A stretch of 7,765 nt of DNA from Pyrinomonadaceae bacterium (GTDB lineage Bacteria; Acidobacteriota; Blastocatellia; Pyrinomonadales; Pyrinomonadaceae): NCBI GenBank assembly GCA_018060305.1, contig JAGOWF010000125.1:1-7765 (forward strand), read 5' to 3'. The notes under the pieces were generated by a model, which searched no databases, was not told the DNA's origin, and saw only the letters and a list, made by a program, of their open reading frames with translations. How positions within the stretch are numbered: the first letter of the stretch is position 1; each line of letters begins with the position of its first letter. The translations under genes were made by a program, and so were the position numbers. Below are positions 1-6,723 of this stretch, piece by piece.

Positions 1-296
1 ACGTTGCGCTCGCACAGCAGCCAGCCGGTCATTTCACTGACAAAATGAACCTGAAGAAAAGTATCGGTGCTGAATTTCGGCTGCGCTATCCATGTGGCAC
101 CGCCGTCGGTCGTCTTAACGATAATGCCGTCAGTGCCTACGATGAATCCCCTGGACTCATCGAGGAAAGTGATGTCGCGGAACCACGCGAAACTATTCGT
201 CGTTCGCTTTTCCCAATCGGCTCGCACCGATGACGCGCCGGCCAGAAGGAAAACCAGCATGATCGGGATGTATAGAGTTTTGACGTATCTCTTCAT
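1..296 (-). CDS. Secreted YCF48/BNR-type beta-propeller protein, N-terminal part (3' end outside window)
   Basis: Translation from the ATG at 296 stays open to the left edge for 98 residues. It begins with a clear Sec signal peptide: basic MKRY start, hydrophobic stretch IPIMLVFLLAGA, and likely cleavage after SSVRA before DW. The mature part contains the phrase FLDESRGFIVGTDGIIVKT followed by TTDGGATW, an Asp-box (S/T-x-D-x-G-x-T-W). It then repeats the pattern with FVSEMTGWLL. This alternation is typical of YCF48/photosystem-II-assembly-like and BNR/sialidase-type propellers, which are common as exported proteins in environmental bacteria. The gene starts 32 bases after the export gene ends and is probably the last or a late gene of the same transcript. 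The ribosome site before it is weak (CGGA close to the ATG). The function of such proteins in polysaccharide loci is unknown; a role in cell-surface assembly is only a guess. The fold call is fairly sure, the role is not. Confidence 0.75.
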   Translation of the reverse strand, partial: MKRYVKTLYIPIMLVFLLAGASSVRADWEKRTTNSFAWFRDITFLDESRGFIVGTDGIIVKTTDGGATWIAQPKFSTDTFLQVHFVSEMTGWLLCERN

Positions 297-328
297 TTTT
301 CCGTTCTCACTTGTGAGTTTTCCGTTGA

Positions 329-1144
329 TCAAAGCGGACTGCCGAGCATATAGCGGACCATGCTGGCACGGCCGAGAATGTCAAAGACCTTCTGAAGAGT
401 GAATCCCTTTCCGGTCACAAACACCTGGTCGCCGGGGCTTAGGAACACCATCTCTGTCTTGCCCGCTTCCATGTCGGCGAGGCTTACGATGCGCTTGCTG
501 AGCTTGCCATCCTTTGTATAGCTAACGAGGGCGATCTTCTTCTTGTCACCGTTCTTCGTTACGCCGCCGGCCTCAAGTATTGCCTCATAAACGCTGACCT
601 TGCGATCCATAATGCGGACGCCCGGCGTTGCGACATTGCCCATCACGCTGTAACGTGTCGCATTTGCCTTGTCGAGCGTGACCGTCACCTTAGGATCAAT
701 GATGAATTCATCCAGCCTTTGCGTGATCTCGGCGGCGACCTGCTCAACCGTTCGTCCGGCAACAAAGATGCCTTCGCGGATAAGTGGATAAGATATCCGC
801 GCATTGGGCGGAACAGTGATGCCTGTCTTGCAGTAGTCAGGACACTGGCCAAATACCTCGACCGATATCATATCGCTCGGGCCAAGCCGGTACTCGCGAA
901 GGTAATTGTCGTAATACGGCAGTATCGCGCCCTCGACGGCCGCGGTCGATTGCGGATCGTCCTCGGCGGGATCGGTTGATGTCGGTGCGGGCAGTGGGAT
1001 GGACTTTTCTGCCTTTGCGTCCTTTTCGCCCCGGCCCTTGGTGTCTTTTACCTTTGCTGTTGCCTGGCCAAACGCCGTAAGGGCGATCGACACCATGCAC
1101 AGCGCGATCATCGATCCTTTACTGAGAAAAAACATTGCCTTCAT
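329..1144 (-). CDS. Wza-like polysaccharide export protein (Poly_export + one SLBB domain)
   Basis: This 271-residue protein is predicted to be the periplasmic/outer-membrane conduit for the polymer. Residues 1-30 look like a Sec signal peptide (hydrophobic core around 12-26, possible cleavage after ATA at 30). No convincing lipobox is present: the only early Cys, C16, is preceded by A-L. A charged, Pro-rich linker spans about 31-75. The Poly_export domain runs about 84-160, with the hallmark YRLGPSDMISVEVFG near 85-99 and DPKVTVTL at 150-157. An SLBB domain follows from about 164 to 245 (YSVMGNVATPG, then EAGGV, ending LSPGDQVFV at 235-243). E. coli Wza is about 380 residues and has more SLBB-type repeats and a C-terminal outer-membrane helix. 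This short form has one SLBB and only a modest C-terminal amphipathic stretch, so it may need a partner in the outer membrane. A CPDYC pair (C101, C105) lies inside the export domain. The start is supported by GAGGA eight bases upstream (1153-1157). It follows the sugar transferase by 51 bases. Confidence 0.9.
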   Translation of the reverse strand: MKAMFFLSKGSMIALCMVSIALTAFGQATAKVKDTKGRGEKDAKAEKSIPLPAPTSTDPAEDDPQSTAAVEGAILPYYDNYLREYRLGPSDMISVEVFGQCPDYCKTGITVPPNARISYPLIREGIFVAGRTVEQVAAEITQRLDEFIIDPKVTVTLDKANATRYSVMGNVATPGVRIMDRKVSVYEAILEAGGVTKNGDKKKIALVSYTKDGKLSKRIVSLADMEAGKTEMVFLSPGDQVFVTGKGFTLQKVFDILGRASMVRYMLGSPL

Positions 1145-1195
1145 ACTATCTGTCCTCGCTTCACTAAAACGTCTATTGGGCTTCCCGCTCCAGAG

Positions 1196-2587
1196 CTATC
1201 GGCCGCCTTTGCCAAAGATCACCGTCTTAACGGTCTCAAACACGATCACGATATCGAGTGCCAAGCTCTGGTTCTTGATGTAATACAGGTCGTATTGCAG
1301 TTTCTGGATGGCGTCATCGACCGACGCGCCGTACGGATACTTGATCTGCGCCCACCCCGTCAGGCCCGGCGCGACCAGATGCCGATGCTCGTAATACGGT
1401 ATCTCGGTCGCAAGCTGCCGGACGAAATGCGGCCGCTCGGGACGCGGCCCAACGAAGTTCATCTCGCCCTTGAGAATGTTCCAGAACTGCGGTATCTCGT
1501 CAATGCGCAGCTTGCGGATGACCTTGCCGACCCGTGTTACACGCTCGTCGTTCGATACGGCCCAGATCGGCCTGCCATCGGCCTCTGCGTCAGTGCGCAT
1601 CGAGCGAAACTTGATGACGTTAAAGATCCGGCCATTCATGCCGACTCGCTCCTGCTTGTAGAAAACGGGGCCGCGCGATTCGATCTTGATCAGAGCGGCG
1701 ACAATGATCGCGACGGGCAGCGACAGGACGAGCCCGACGAATGCGAGCACGCGATGGATCGACTCGCGAAATATGGCCTTTACCGGCGAATCCTTACGCC
1801 GCCCGGCAAAGATCAGCCACGACGGTCGGAGCATATCAACGTGCACTTTGCCCGTAATGCGTTCAAAGAACGATGTGCATTCCTCTATCGAAATATCGCC
1901 GGCGAGGCTCATTTTTAGCAAGGCTTCGGTCGGGAATGCTCCGCGTCGCTCGCGAACGGCGATCACGACACGATCGACCTTTTCATTGAGGATGACTGAT
2001 TCCAGTTCGTGCGCTTTGCCCAGAATTATTGACTTACCGAGCTTTTGCATCGGTTTGGCGCCGTTTTCGGATACAAAACCGACGATGCGATAGCCTGCAT
2101 CGCGTCGCTGCCAGACGGCCTCAGCCGTGTCGATCGCGGTCTGTCCCGTGCCGACGACGAGGATCTTTTCACCGATCTCGGGATGGCCCGTGAGCGAATG
2201 AATAAAGATCCGCCAGCCGATCAGCAGGCCGAGGACAAGCGGGACGGAAATGACCGAGACACCACGGCCGATCAGCAGCGGCGGAGCAAAATAAAACAGC
2301 AGTGCCAGTAATGCCCACGCAATGCCAAGAGCCTGCACGAGACGCAGCAGCAGCTCGCGGCGGTTCGTCATTACGATGTAATCGTAAAGGTCGTAAAAAT
2401 AGAGAATTACAAGACAGACAACCGACGCCAAGCCGATCTTTAGCCAGCCGTTCTTATTGTTGAGTTCGTTCTCTGATCCTGTAAAACCGAGCCTCAGGTA
2501 CATCGCCAGAATGACGCCGGCATAGAGTATCGCGGCGTCGGCAACGAGCAACCAGAGTATTCTCGGACTGAATCGGACAGGACTCAT
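1196..2587 (-). CDS. Undecaprenyl-phosphate sugar-1-phosphate transferase, PEP-CTERM/exosortase-locus type (EpsB/WbaP-like initiating enzyme)
   Basis: This 463-residue polyisoprenyl-phosphate hexose-1-phosphate transferase should start the repeat unit by moving a sugar phosphate from a nucleotide sugar to undecaprenyl phosphate at the inner membrane. Four N-terminal membrane segments are visible (about 9-31, 50-68, 83-104, 109-127). A Rossmann-like CoA_binding_3 domain follows, with ILVVGTGQTA at 142-151. A membrane-associated segment at about 278-300 leads into the catalytic bacterial sugar-transferase domain. Key motifs are KFRSMR (326-331), the Asp-Glu pair in RIDEIPQ (D363, E364), FVGPRPERP (378-386) and GLTGWAQIKYPYGAS (408-422). 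The C-terminal stretch from YPYGASVDDA through QYDLYYIKN to ETVKTVIFGKGGR is what I know from the sugar transferases linked to PEP-CTERM loci (TIGR03013-like), so I favour that subfamily over generic WcaJ/WbaP. Sugar specificity cannot be read from sequence. It starts 14 bases after the kinase stop, with a weak GAAGAAA ribosome site. Confidence 0.93.
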   Translation of the reverse strand: MSPVRFSPRILWLLVADAAILYAGVILAMYLRLGFTGSENELNNKNGWLKIGLASVVCLVILYFYDLYDYIVMTNRRELLLRLVQALGIAWALLALLFYFAPPLLIGRGVSVISVPLVLGLLIGWRIFIHSLTGHPEIGEKILVVGTGQTAIDTAEAVWQRRDAGYRIVGFVSENGAKPMQKLGKSIILGKAHELESVILNEKVDRVVIAVRERRGAFPTEALLKMSLAGDISIEECTSFFERITGKVHVDMLRPSWLIFAGRRKDSPVKAIFRESIHRVLAFVGLVLSLPVAIIVAALIKIESRGPVFYKQERVGMNGRIFNVIKFRSMRTDAEADGRPIWAVSNDERVTRVGKVIRKLRIDEIPQFWNILKGEMNFVGPRPERPHFVRQLATEIPYYEHRHLVAPGLTGWAQIKYPYGASVDDAIQKLQYDLYYIKNQSLALDIVIVFETVKTVIFGKGGR

Positions 2588-2601
2588 TTTCTTCGTAAAA
2601 C

Positions 2602-3618
2602 CTACGGGCTGACGCCCGTTTCATTCAATCGACGGTAATTGTAGTAACCGTAGTTATACTGGCTCTCGTCCAGCACGTCCTCGCTTTGATTCAGGACAAC
2701 GCCGAGCAGGCGGTCCTTGGGCAGCGGTTCGAGGATGCGCTCGAGCGTCCCGTAGCGTGTGCGATTGGCCCTGACGACGAGCATCGCACCGTCAGCCTGA
2801 TTGATAAGGACCGTCGCGTCGGTAAAGATGCCCAGCGGCGGCGCATCGACGATTATGTAATCGAACATCTCTCTCGCCTCGGCGAGAATGTCCTTGAATT
2901 TTGGACCCGAGATCAGCTCGGCGACGTCCGTGCGTGCCTCACCGCCCGGCAGTATGTGCAGGCCCGACGGCTCGAGCTTCACGATAGCCTCGGTCAGCGA
3001 ACACGTTCCCGCGAGCACGTCAGACAAGCCTCGGTCGGTCTCGATGCCGAGATAATCGGCCAGGCTCGGCATACGCAGGTCACTGTCGATAATGAGTGCC
3101 CGGACGCCATCGGTCTGTGCAAGCATCCACGATAGGTTCAAAGCTGTTACGGATTTGCCCTCGCTCGGATTTACACTGGCGACGACAATGGATTGAAGCT
3201 TTTGCCGCTGGCTGCGGTGAAGCACATGAGTTCGCAGGCTGCGGTATTCCTCGCAATAGGATGAATTTGGGCTGGTGATCGCAACCAGGCGAGGCTCAAC
3301 GCGTTCGGCGTCGACCGTCCACCTGACAAAGTCAGGCAGCGGCCGATCGCCGACGCGCGTTAAGGTATCGGCGTTCAATTTTGCCCCGGCAGTTATTTCC
3401 GATCCATGATCAGGGAGTGCCGTCCCGATCACAAGATCCGGCTGCCCCATGAACGCCGAACTTGGTGTACCGATCTTGACGCCGTTAGAGAGCAGCTCGG
3501 GCGGCGTATTCGCCTCGCGAGAGCTGCGGTCAAACGGAACGATATCTGCGGGCGGCCTGACAGCCAGGTCCTCGCGAGACTCGGTACTCTTCTTTTGCAT
3601 TGCCTTTAGGATGCTCAT
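2602..3618 (-). CDS. CpsD/CapB-family bacterial tyrosine kinase (P-loop) of exopolysaccharide locus
   Basis: This 338-residue cytoplasmic BY-kinase works with a separate membrane activator, here the chain-length protein two genes upstream. Residues 1-105 are a poorly conserved, partly disordered-looking extension. E123-E-Y-R126-S-L-R129 fits the EX2RX2R oligomerisation motif of BY-kinases. Walker A is NPSEGKS with G154-K155-S156. Walker A' is LIIDSDLR (D178, D180, R182). Walker B is YIIVDAPP with D258. The C-terminal tail holds five tyrosines in eight residues (Y321, Y323, Y325, Y326, Y328), the usual autophosphorylation cluster, followed by a ten-residue end. Because kinase and membrane domains are on separate proteins, this is a split Wzc (CpsC/CpsD-like) arrangement; exosortase-associated kinases (TIGR03018-like) have the same layout. 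A MinD/ParA role is unlikely given the tyrosine tail and context. AGGGG lies ten bases before the ATG. It begins 21 bases after the ATPase stop. Confidence 0.92.
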   Translation of the reverse strand: MSILKAMQKKSTESREDLAVRPPADIVPFDRSSREANTPPELLSNGVKIGTPSSAFMGQPDLVIGTALPDHGSEITAGAKLNADTLTRVGDRPLPDFVRWTVDAERVEPRLVAITSPNSSYCEEYRSLRTHVLHRSQRQKLQSIVVASVNPSEGKSVTALNLSWMLAQTDGVRALIIDSDLRMPSLADYLGIETDRGLSDVLAGTCSLTEAIVKLEPSGLHILPGGEARTDVAELISGPKFKDILAEAREMFDYIIVDAPPLGIFTDATVLINQADGAMLVVRANRTRYGTLERILEPLPKDRLLGVVLNQSEDVLDESQYNYGYYNYRRLNETGVSP

Positions 3619-3639
3619 AGTTTTTACGCCCCTAAACAG

Positions 3640-4767
3640 TTAGAACTTATGAAATGTCGGCCTGGATGAGCCGATCTCGAGATTCACGTCGTCTTCAACC
3701 GACTCAAATGTCAGCGTGCCGCCATTTGTATAGCCGTTGCTCTTTCCGTTGCCATTGACCTTGATGTGGCCATTGGAATGGCCGTTGGCGTGGCCGTTTG
3801 CCTTGCCGTTTTCACGGATCGTATCTTCGTTAAAAACACGCGGCTTGATCGCCTCGTTCCGGGCCTGGCCCTGCCACATCTCTTCCTGAGCGGTCGGCAG
3901 CAGCACGCCGCCGTTTGGAGCGTCGTGAACGGCATCTGCGATGGCCAAAGCCTCCTTTCGCGGCAGCATGTCGAGGTTGTCGGCCACCGTCTCAATGATC
4001 TGGCGGCTGATGACCTGTTCGCCGGCGGAATAAGCCGCAAGCATCGCGTTGTCGCAGAGATTGTTGATGTTCCTCGGAATCCCCTCAGAGCACTGGTAGA
4101 TAAAATCGACAGCGCCCGGCGTAAAGATGTTCGGCTGGTCCGAACCGGCGATCAACAGCCGCTCTGTGATGTAGCGGTCAACCTCCTCGACATTCGGAAA
4201 GCAATGAATATTGCACCTCAGTGCAACACGCTGCTTAAGCTGACGCAGATTCATCTGATTGAGCTTGTCGCGAAGCTCAGGCTGGCCCGTGAGCACGATC
4301 TGCAGGTGCTTGGCATTGTCCGATTCGAAATTGAGCAGTAGGCGAATTTCTTCAAGCACATGATCTGACAACTCGTGAGCTTCGTCGATAATGATCACTG
4401 TGCGGAGGCCGCGACGATGGCGTTCCTCGAGCACTTTGCCGAGTATCGAGAGCAGTTCGCTCTTATTCGACCAGTCGTTGATGCCGAGCATTTGCGTGAC
4501 GTGGTGATAAAACTCATCGGTCGAGAGCCGCGGATTGAATACATACGCAGCCAACACCGACGAATCCAGCCGCCGCAGGATCCAGCGAAGCGCTGTCGTC
4601 TTGCCCGTGCCGACCTCGCCGGTCAGCACGATCAGCCCTTTGGCCTGCTCGAGCCCGTAATACAGGCTGGCGAGCACCTCGTTGTAGCTCGGCGTGAATA
4701 CGATGAACCGCGGATCGGGCGTCAGCGTAAATGGCGAGTCGTCTAAACCAAAGAATTCGTTATACAT
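3640..4767 (-). CDS. ExeA/GspA-like AAA ATPase of exosortase polysaccharide locus, with Asn-Gly-rich tail
   Basis: This 375-residue AAA+ ATPase resembles the putative secretion ATPase of PEP-CTERM loci (TIGR03015-like) and the ExeA/GspA family. I chose the ATG at 4767, giving MYNEFFGLDDSPFTLTPDP, which is the family's standard opening. AAAGGGAG (4778-4785) sits ten bases upstream. A start at 4800 would add 11 residues encoded partly by the heptamer repeat and lacks this support. Walker A is GEVGTGKTT (G50 to T58, K56). Walker B is VIIIDEAH (D128, E129). VLTGQPEL (158-165) fits sensor 1, with R180 in LKQRV a possible arginine finger. GIPRNINNLCDNA (229-241) is the family sensor-2 region. Residues about 271-375 form a non-conserved tail with eight Asn-Gly pairs between 320 and 349. 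No membrane span or peptidoglycan-binding domain is visible, so it is probably cytosolic. The real role of these ATPases in polysaccharide export is not established; energising assembly or secretion is inferred. Confidence 0.9.
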   Translation of the reverse strand: MYNEFFGLDDSPFTLTPDPRFIVFTPSYNEVLASLYYGLEQAKGLIVLTGEVGTGKTTALRWILRRLDSSVLAAYVFNPRLSTDEFYHHVTQMLGINDWSNKSELLSILGKVLEERHRRGLRTVIIIDEAHELSDHVLEEIRLLLNFESDNAKHLQIVLTGQPELRDKLNQMNLRQLKQRVALRCNIHCFPNVEEVDRYITERLLIAGSDQPNIFTPGAVDFIYQCSEGIPRNINNLCDNAMLAAYSAGEQVISRQIIETVADNLDMLPRKEALAIADAVHDAPNGGVLLPTAQEEMWQGQARNEAIKPRVFNEDTIRENGKANGHANGHSNGHIKVNGNGKSNGYTNGGTLTFESVEDDVNLEIGSSRPTFHKF

Positions 4768-4777
4768 AACCTTTGCA

Positions 4778-4785
4778 CTCCCTTT
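4778..4785 (-). promoter_or_regulatory. Ribosome binding site deciding the ATPase start
   Basis: On the minus strand this reads AAAGGGAG, ten bases before the ATG at 4767. It supports that start over an in-frame ATG at 4800, which lies inside the heptamer repeat and has only AT-rich repeat sequence before it. Confidence 0.6.
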
Positions 4786-4793
4786 GAACTCCG

Positions 4794-4863
4794 AATTCAA
4801 AATTCAAAATTCAAAATTCAAAAACCTAACACGTAACACGTAACACCTAAAACCTAAGACCTT
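4794..4863. repeat. Composite heptamer tandem repeat array, ten in-register 7-bp units
   Basis: The gap between the chain-length gene (stop at 4867) and the ATPase gene (start at 4767) is built of consecutive 7-bp units in one register. Plus-strand units starting at 4794 are: aattcaa four times (4794-4821), aaaccta, acacgta, acacgta, acaccta, aaaccta, and a degenerate agacctt ending at 4863. Two different heptamer families are thus joined without a register break. Read in the direction of transcription they are TTGAATT and TAGGTTT/TACGTGT-like units. The array lies after the upstream stop codon and before the chosen start. Nothing forms a good hairpin. The form recalls the heptanucleotide short tandemly repeated repeats (STRR) of filamentous cyanobacteria. 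Whether it affects expression of the downstream genes is unknown. Confidence 0.85.
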
Positions 4864-4866
4864 CTC

Positions 4867-6525
4867 CTACGAGACCAACTTGTCGAGCAGCCGTGTCGCC
4901 TGCAGAATAATGACGATCAGCGGAATAACGCCGATCGCTGCGGCCACGCCCGCGGCGAGTTTTAGCCAAGCTGAGCGGCGTATCCACGTCTTTTCCGTGG
5001 CTGAGAGAAGCGGCGGCACGGATGCGAGCACGGGCAAACCCGTATAGTGCTTAGCGTCGTCGATGGTCTGTATCTTAAAGAGCCGTGGTATCTCAAAGAA
5101 CGCCGCGATAAACAGCCCGATAGCCAGCCCAATGCCCGTGCCGACCATGGTCAGCAGAAAGCGCTTTGGCGCGACCGGCGATTGAGGGACGTTCGCCGGG
5201 TCCTGGACGCGAATCGTCTCACCCTGCGCGTTTGTCTCGACACCGACGACTGTCTCGGCGTCGTTCTTTTTCTTCAATATCTCGTCATACGTCGCCTTTG
5301 CCGACTGGTATCGCTGGTTGATGCCCTCGAGGGCGACCTTTACGTTTGGTATCGAGTTGATCCGTGATTCGAGAACAGCGATCTGACCGGCGTTCTGCTG
5401 CCGTTCGACGTCCTTTTGAGCAAGCTGCTGGTCGAGCTGGCCCATCTGGGCCTGAACACGCTGGTTCTCGAGCTCTAGGTTCTTTTTCTGCAGTTCCGCT
5501 TTGCGCGTGCTTGCCTGGCTGGCGACCTGGACGCGCTTATCGGTGCTTTTGCGGAGGTTTTCGACCTCGTCATTGACGCGCTTGATCTCGCTCTGTTTCG
5601 CGACCACGGCCGGGTGCTTTTCCTTGTAAACCTTGAGCAGGGTATCGAGCTGGCCGTTAAGGTCCGCCCGTTTCTGGATAAGCTGCGCATAGGCCGGCGT
5701 ATCCTCGATCTGTGATGCCTGACGGGCCGAATCTTGTGTTTCCTTCTCGCCAAAATCCTCGATGAGGCGCATCTGGCGGTTGTTTGCCGAGATCGCGTCG
5801 CTGAGACGGCCCTTCTCGTTGAATAGCGTCTGCTTTTCCTTAACGATAGAATCGTCGCGTGCCCTCAGCCCCTGAAGCTGTGCCACCAGGCCCTGTTCCG
5901 ACTCAGGCAGCGTGGCGACATTCTGCATCATTATGTCGAGTCGTTGTTTTTCGAGGTCATCGAGAGCGGTCTTCTTCTCGTTGAGCTGGCGTTCAAAAAG
6001 CTCGTTGGTCGATTCGGCGATCTCGACCGAGTTTTGCACCTGGGCGTTAACGTATTTACTTGCTAATTCGGCTGTCACGTTACGAGCCGCAAGCGGATCG
6101 CGGTCACGGTAACGGATGCGAAACGCAGCGACCTTGTCGTTGCCCGTGTTCTCAAGCTCGACCTTGATATTCTTGTACATCCTGTCAACGATCAGTTCCA
6201 TCGGCGTATTCGCCGCGCGTTCGGCCTTGTAAAGATCGTATTTTTGGATCATCGGCTCGAGCGACGAACGGCTGAGCACCTCCTGACTGATGGTCGAGAG
6301 GCGTTGCGACAGCCCTTCATCAGACAACGGCTGGACGAGGTTGGCCGAGATCGTCGGCGGCTTTACCGTTAGCAACGAGGTCGATTCATAAATGCTCGGC
6401 AGCCGGTAAACGACGTAGCCGATGGCGGCCGTCAGCGTGATCATCGGCAGCAGGATCAGCCATTTGTTCCGTTTCAGCATTCCGGCGAGTTCGCCGGGCT
6501 TTCTTTGTCTGAATTCAATGCTCAT
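4867..6525 (-). CDS. Polysaccharide chain-length determinant (Wzz/GNVR, exosortase-locus type), no kinase domain
   Basis: This 552-residue inner-membrane polysaccharide co-polymerase sets polymer length and should partner the separate tyrosine kinase. The N-terminal Wzz domain starts near residue 5. TM1 is about 22-40, followed by IYESTSLLTVKPP (45-57), the usual strand after TM1. The large periplasmic part, about 165-425, is rich in Glu, Gln, Lys and Leu and is predicted to be a long coiled coil. The GNVR-type signature before TM2 is DPANVPQSPVAPKR (442-455), and TM2 is about 456-478. After it comes a cytoplasmic stretch, IQTIDDAKHYTGLPVLASVPP (485-505), matching the linker that joins TM2 to the kinase in full Wzc proteins. 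Here the kinase is missing and a third hydrophobic segment (about 520-543) ends the protein. Length and motifs suit the PEP-CTERM-locus chain-length family (TIGR03007-like). It starts nine bases after the small membrane protein, whose stop overlaps its AGG ribosome site. Confidence 0.92.
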   Translation of the reverse strand: MSIEFRQRKPGELAGMLKRNKWLILLPMITLTAAIGYVVYRLPSIYESTSLLTVKPPTISANLVQPLSDEGLSQRLSTISQEVLSRSSLEPMIQKYDLYKAERAANTPMELIVDRMYKNIKVELENTGNDKVAAFRIRYRDRDPLAARNVTAELASKYVNAQVQNSVEIAESTNELFERQLNEKKTALDDLEKQRLDIMMQNVATLPESEQGLVAQLQGLRARDDSIVKEKQTLFNEKGRLSDAISANNRQMRLIEDFGEKETQDSARQASQIEDTPAYAQLIQKRADLNGQLDTLLKVYKEKHPAVVAKQSEIKRVNDEVENLRKSTDKRVQVASQASTRKAELQKKNLELENQRVQAQMGQLDQQLAQKDVERQQNAGQIAVLESRINSIPNVKVALEGINQRYQSAKATYDEILKKKNDAETVVGVETNAQGETIRVQDPANVPQSPVAPKRFLLTMVGTGIGLAIGLFIAAFFEIPRLFKIQTIDDAKHYTGLPVLASVPPLLSATEKTWIRRSAWLKLAAGVAAAIGVIPLIVIILQATRLLDKLVS

Positions 6526-6534
6526 GCTTCTTAC

Positions 6535-6723
6535 CTACTTTGCTAAAGCCTCTTCTGCCGGCTCCGGCTTTTTCTTGCTCTCGATCGGCCTCGACATCAG
6601 CCGCCTAATTACGACCGCCACCGCCACCAGCACTATGCCGAAGATGAGCAGCCCGATCGATTCCGGGATCGAGACGAGAAACATCTCGACCGAGGCAACC
6701 GTCCTTTCAAATACAGCTAACAT
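6535..6723 (-). CDS. Small single-span membrane protein with PEP-CTERM-like core
   Basis: A 62-residue protein (63 if the adjacent GTG at 6726 is used) sits between the TPR and chain-length genes, 21 and 9 bases from them. GAGGA at 6733-6737 serves either start; I prefer the ATG because it is the stronger initiator, at nine bases. Residues 1-17 are a short amphipathic stretch. Then comes SIPESIGLLIFG (18-29), continuing as a hydrophobic Val/Ile/Ala span to about residue 39, a basic RR (40-41), and a charged tail rich in Lys, Glu and Pro. The order Pro-Glu motif, hydrophobic span, Arg cluster is that of PEP-CTERM sorting signals. Those normally end within a few residues of the basic cluster and follow a signal peptide, neither of which is true here. 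It could equally be an ordinary small membrane accessory of the chain-length complex. I do not recognise a named family. Tight packing and a good ribosome site make it a real gene. Confidence 0.72.
   Translation of the reverse strand: MLAVFERTVASVEMFLVSIPESIGLLIFGIVLVAVAVVIRRLMSRPIESKKKPEPAEEALAK

Noticed and set aside
306..317. Inverted repeat CTCAC-TT-GTGAG between the export gene and the propeller gene
   Set aside because: Arms are only 5 bp with a 2-base centre and no T-run follows on the minus strand; too short to claim a terminator or operator.
67..402. Plus-strand frame across the left end with a hydrophobic stretch
   Set aside because: It crosses the start of the signal-peptide protein and the end of the export gene in antisense; the hydrophobic stretch is composition-driven.
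1295..1918. Long plus-strand open frame (about 207 residues) opposite the sugar transferase
   Set aside because: It is the antisense shadow of a well-supported gene; its translation is Arg/Asp-rich with no recognisable domain or ribosome site.
3766..4341. Plus-strand open frame (about 191 residues) opposite the ATPase
   Set aside because: Antisense to a gene with clear Walker motifs; the translation has no family resemblance and its opening is the reverse of the Asn-Gly repeat codons.
4822..4856. Telomere-like repeat (TTTAGG-type heptamers)
   Set aside because: Units are degenerate and internal to an operon; likeness to plant-type telomere heptamers is superficial.
4768..4866. Internal promoter in the AT-rich gap before the ATPase gene
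   Set aside because: The repeats give TTGAAT-like -35 matches in every copy, but no credible -10 element at proper spacing is visible.
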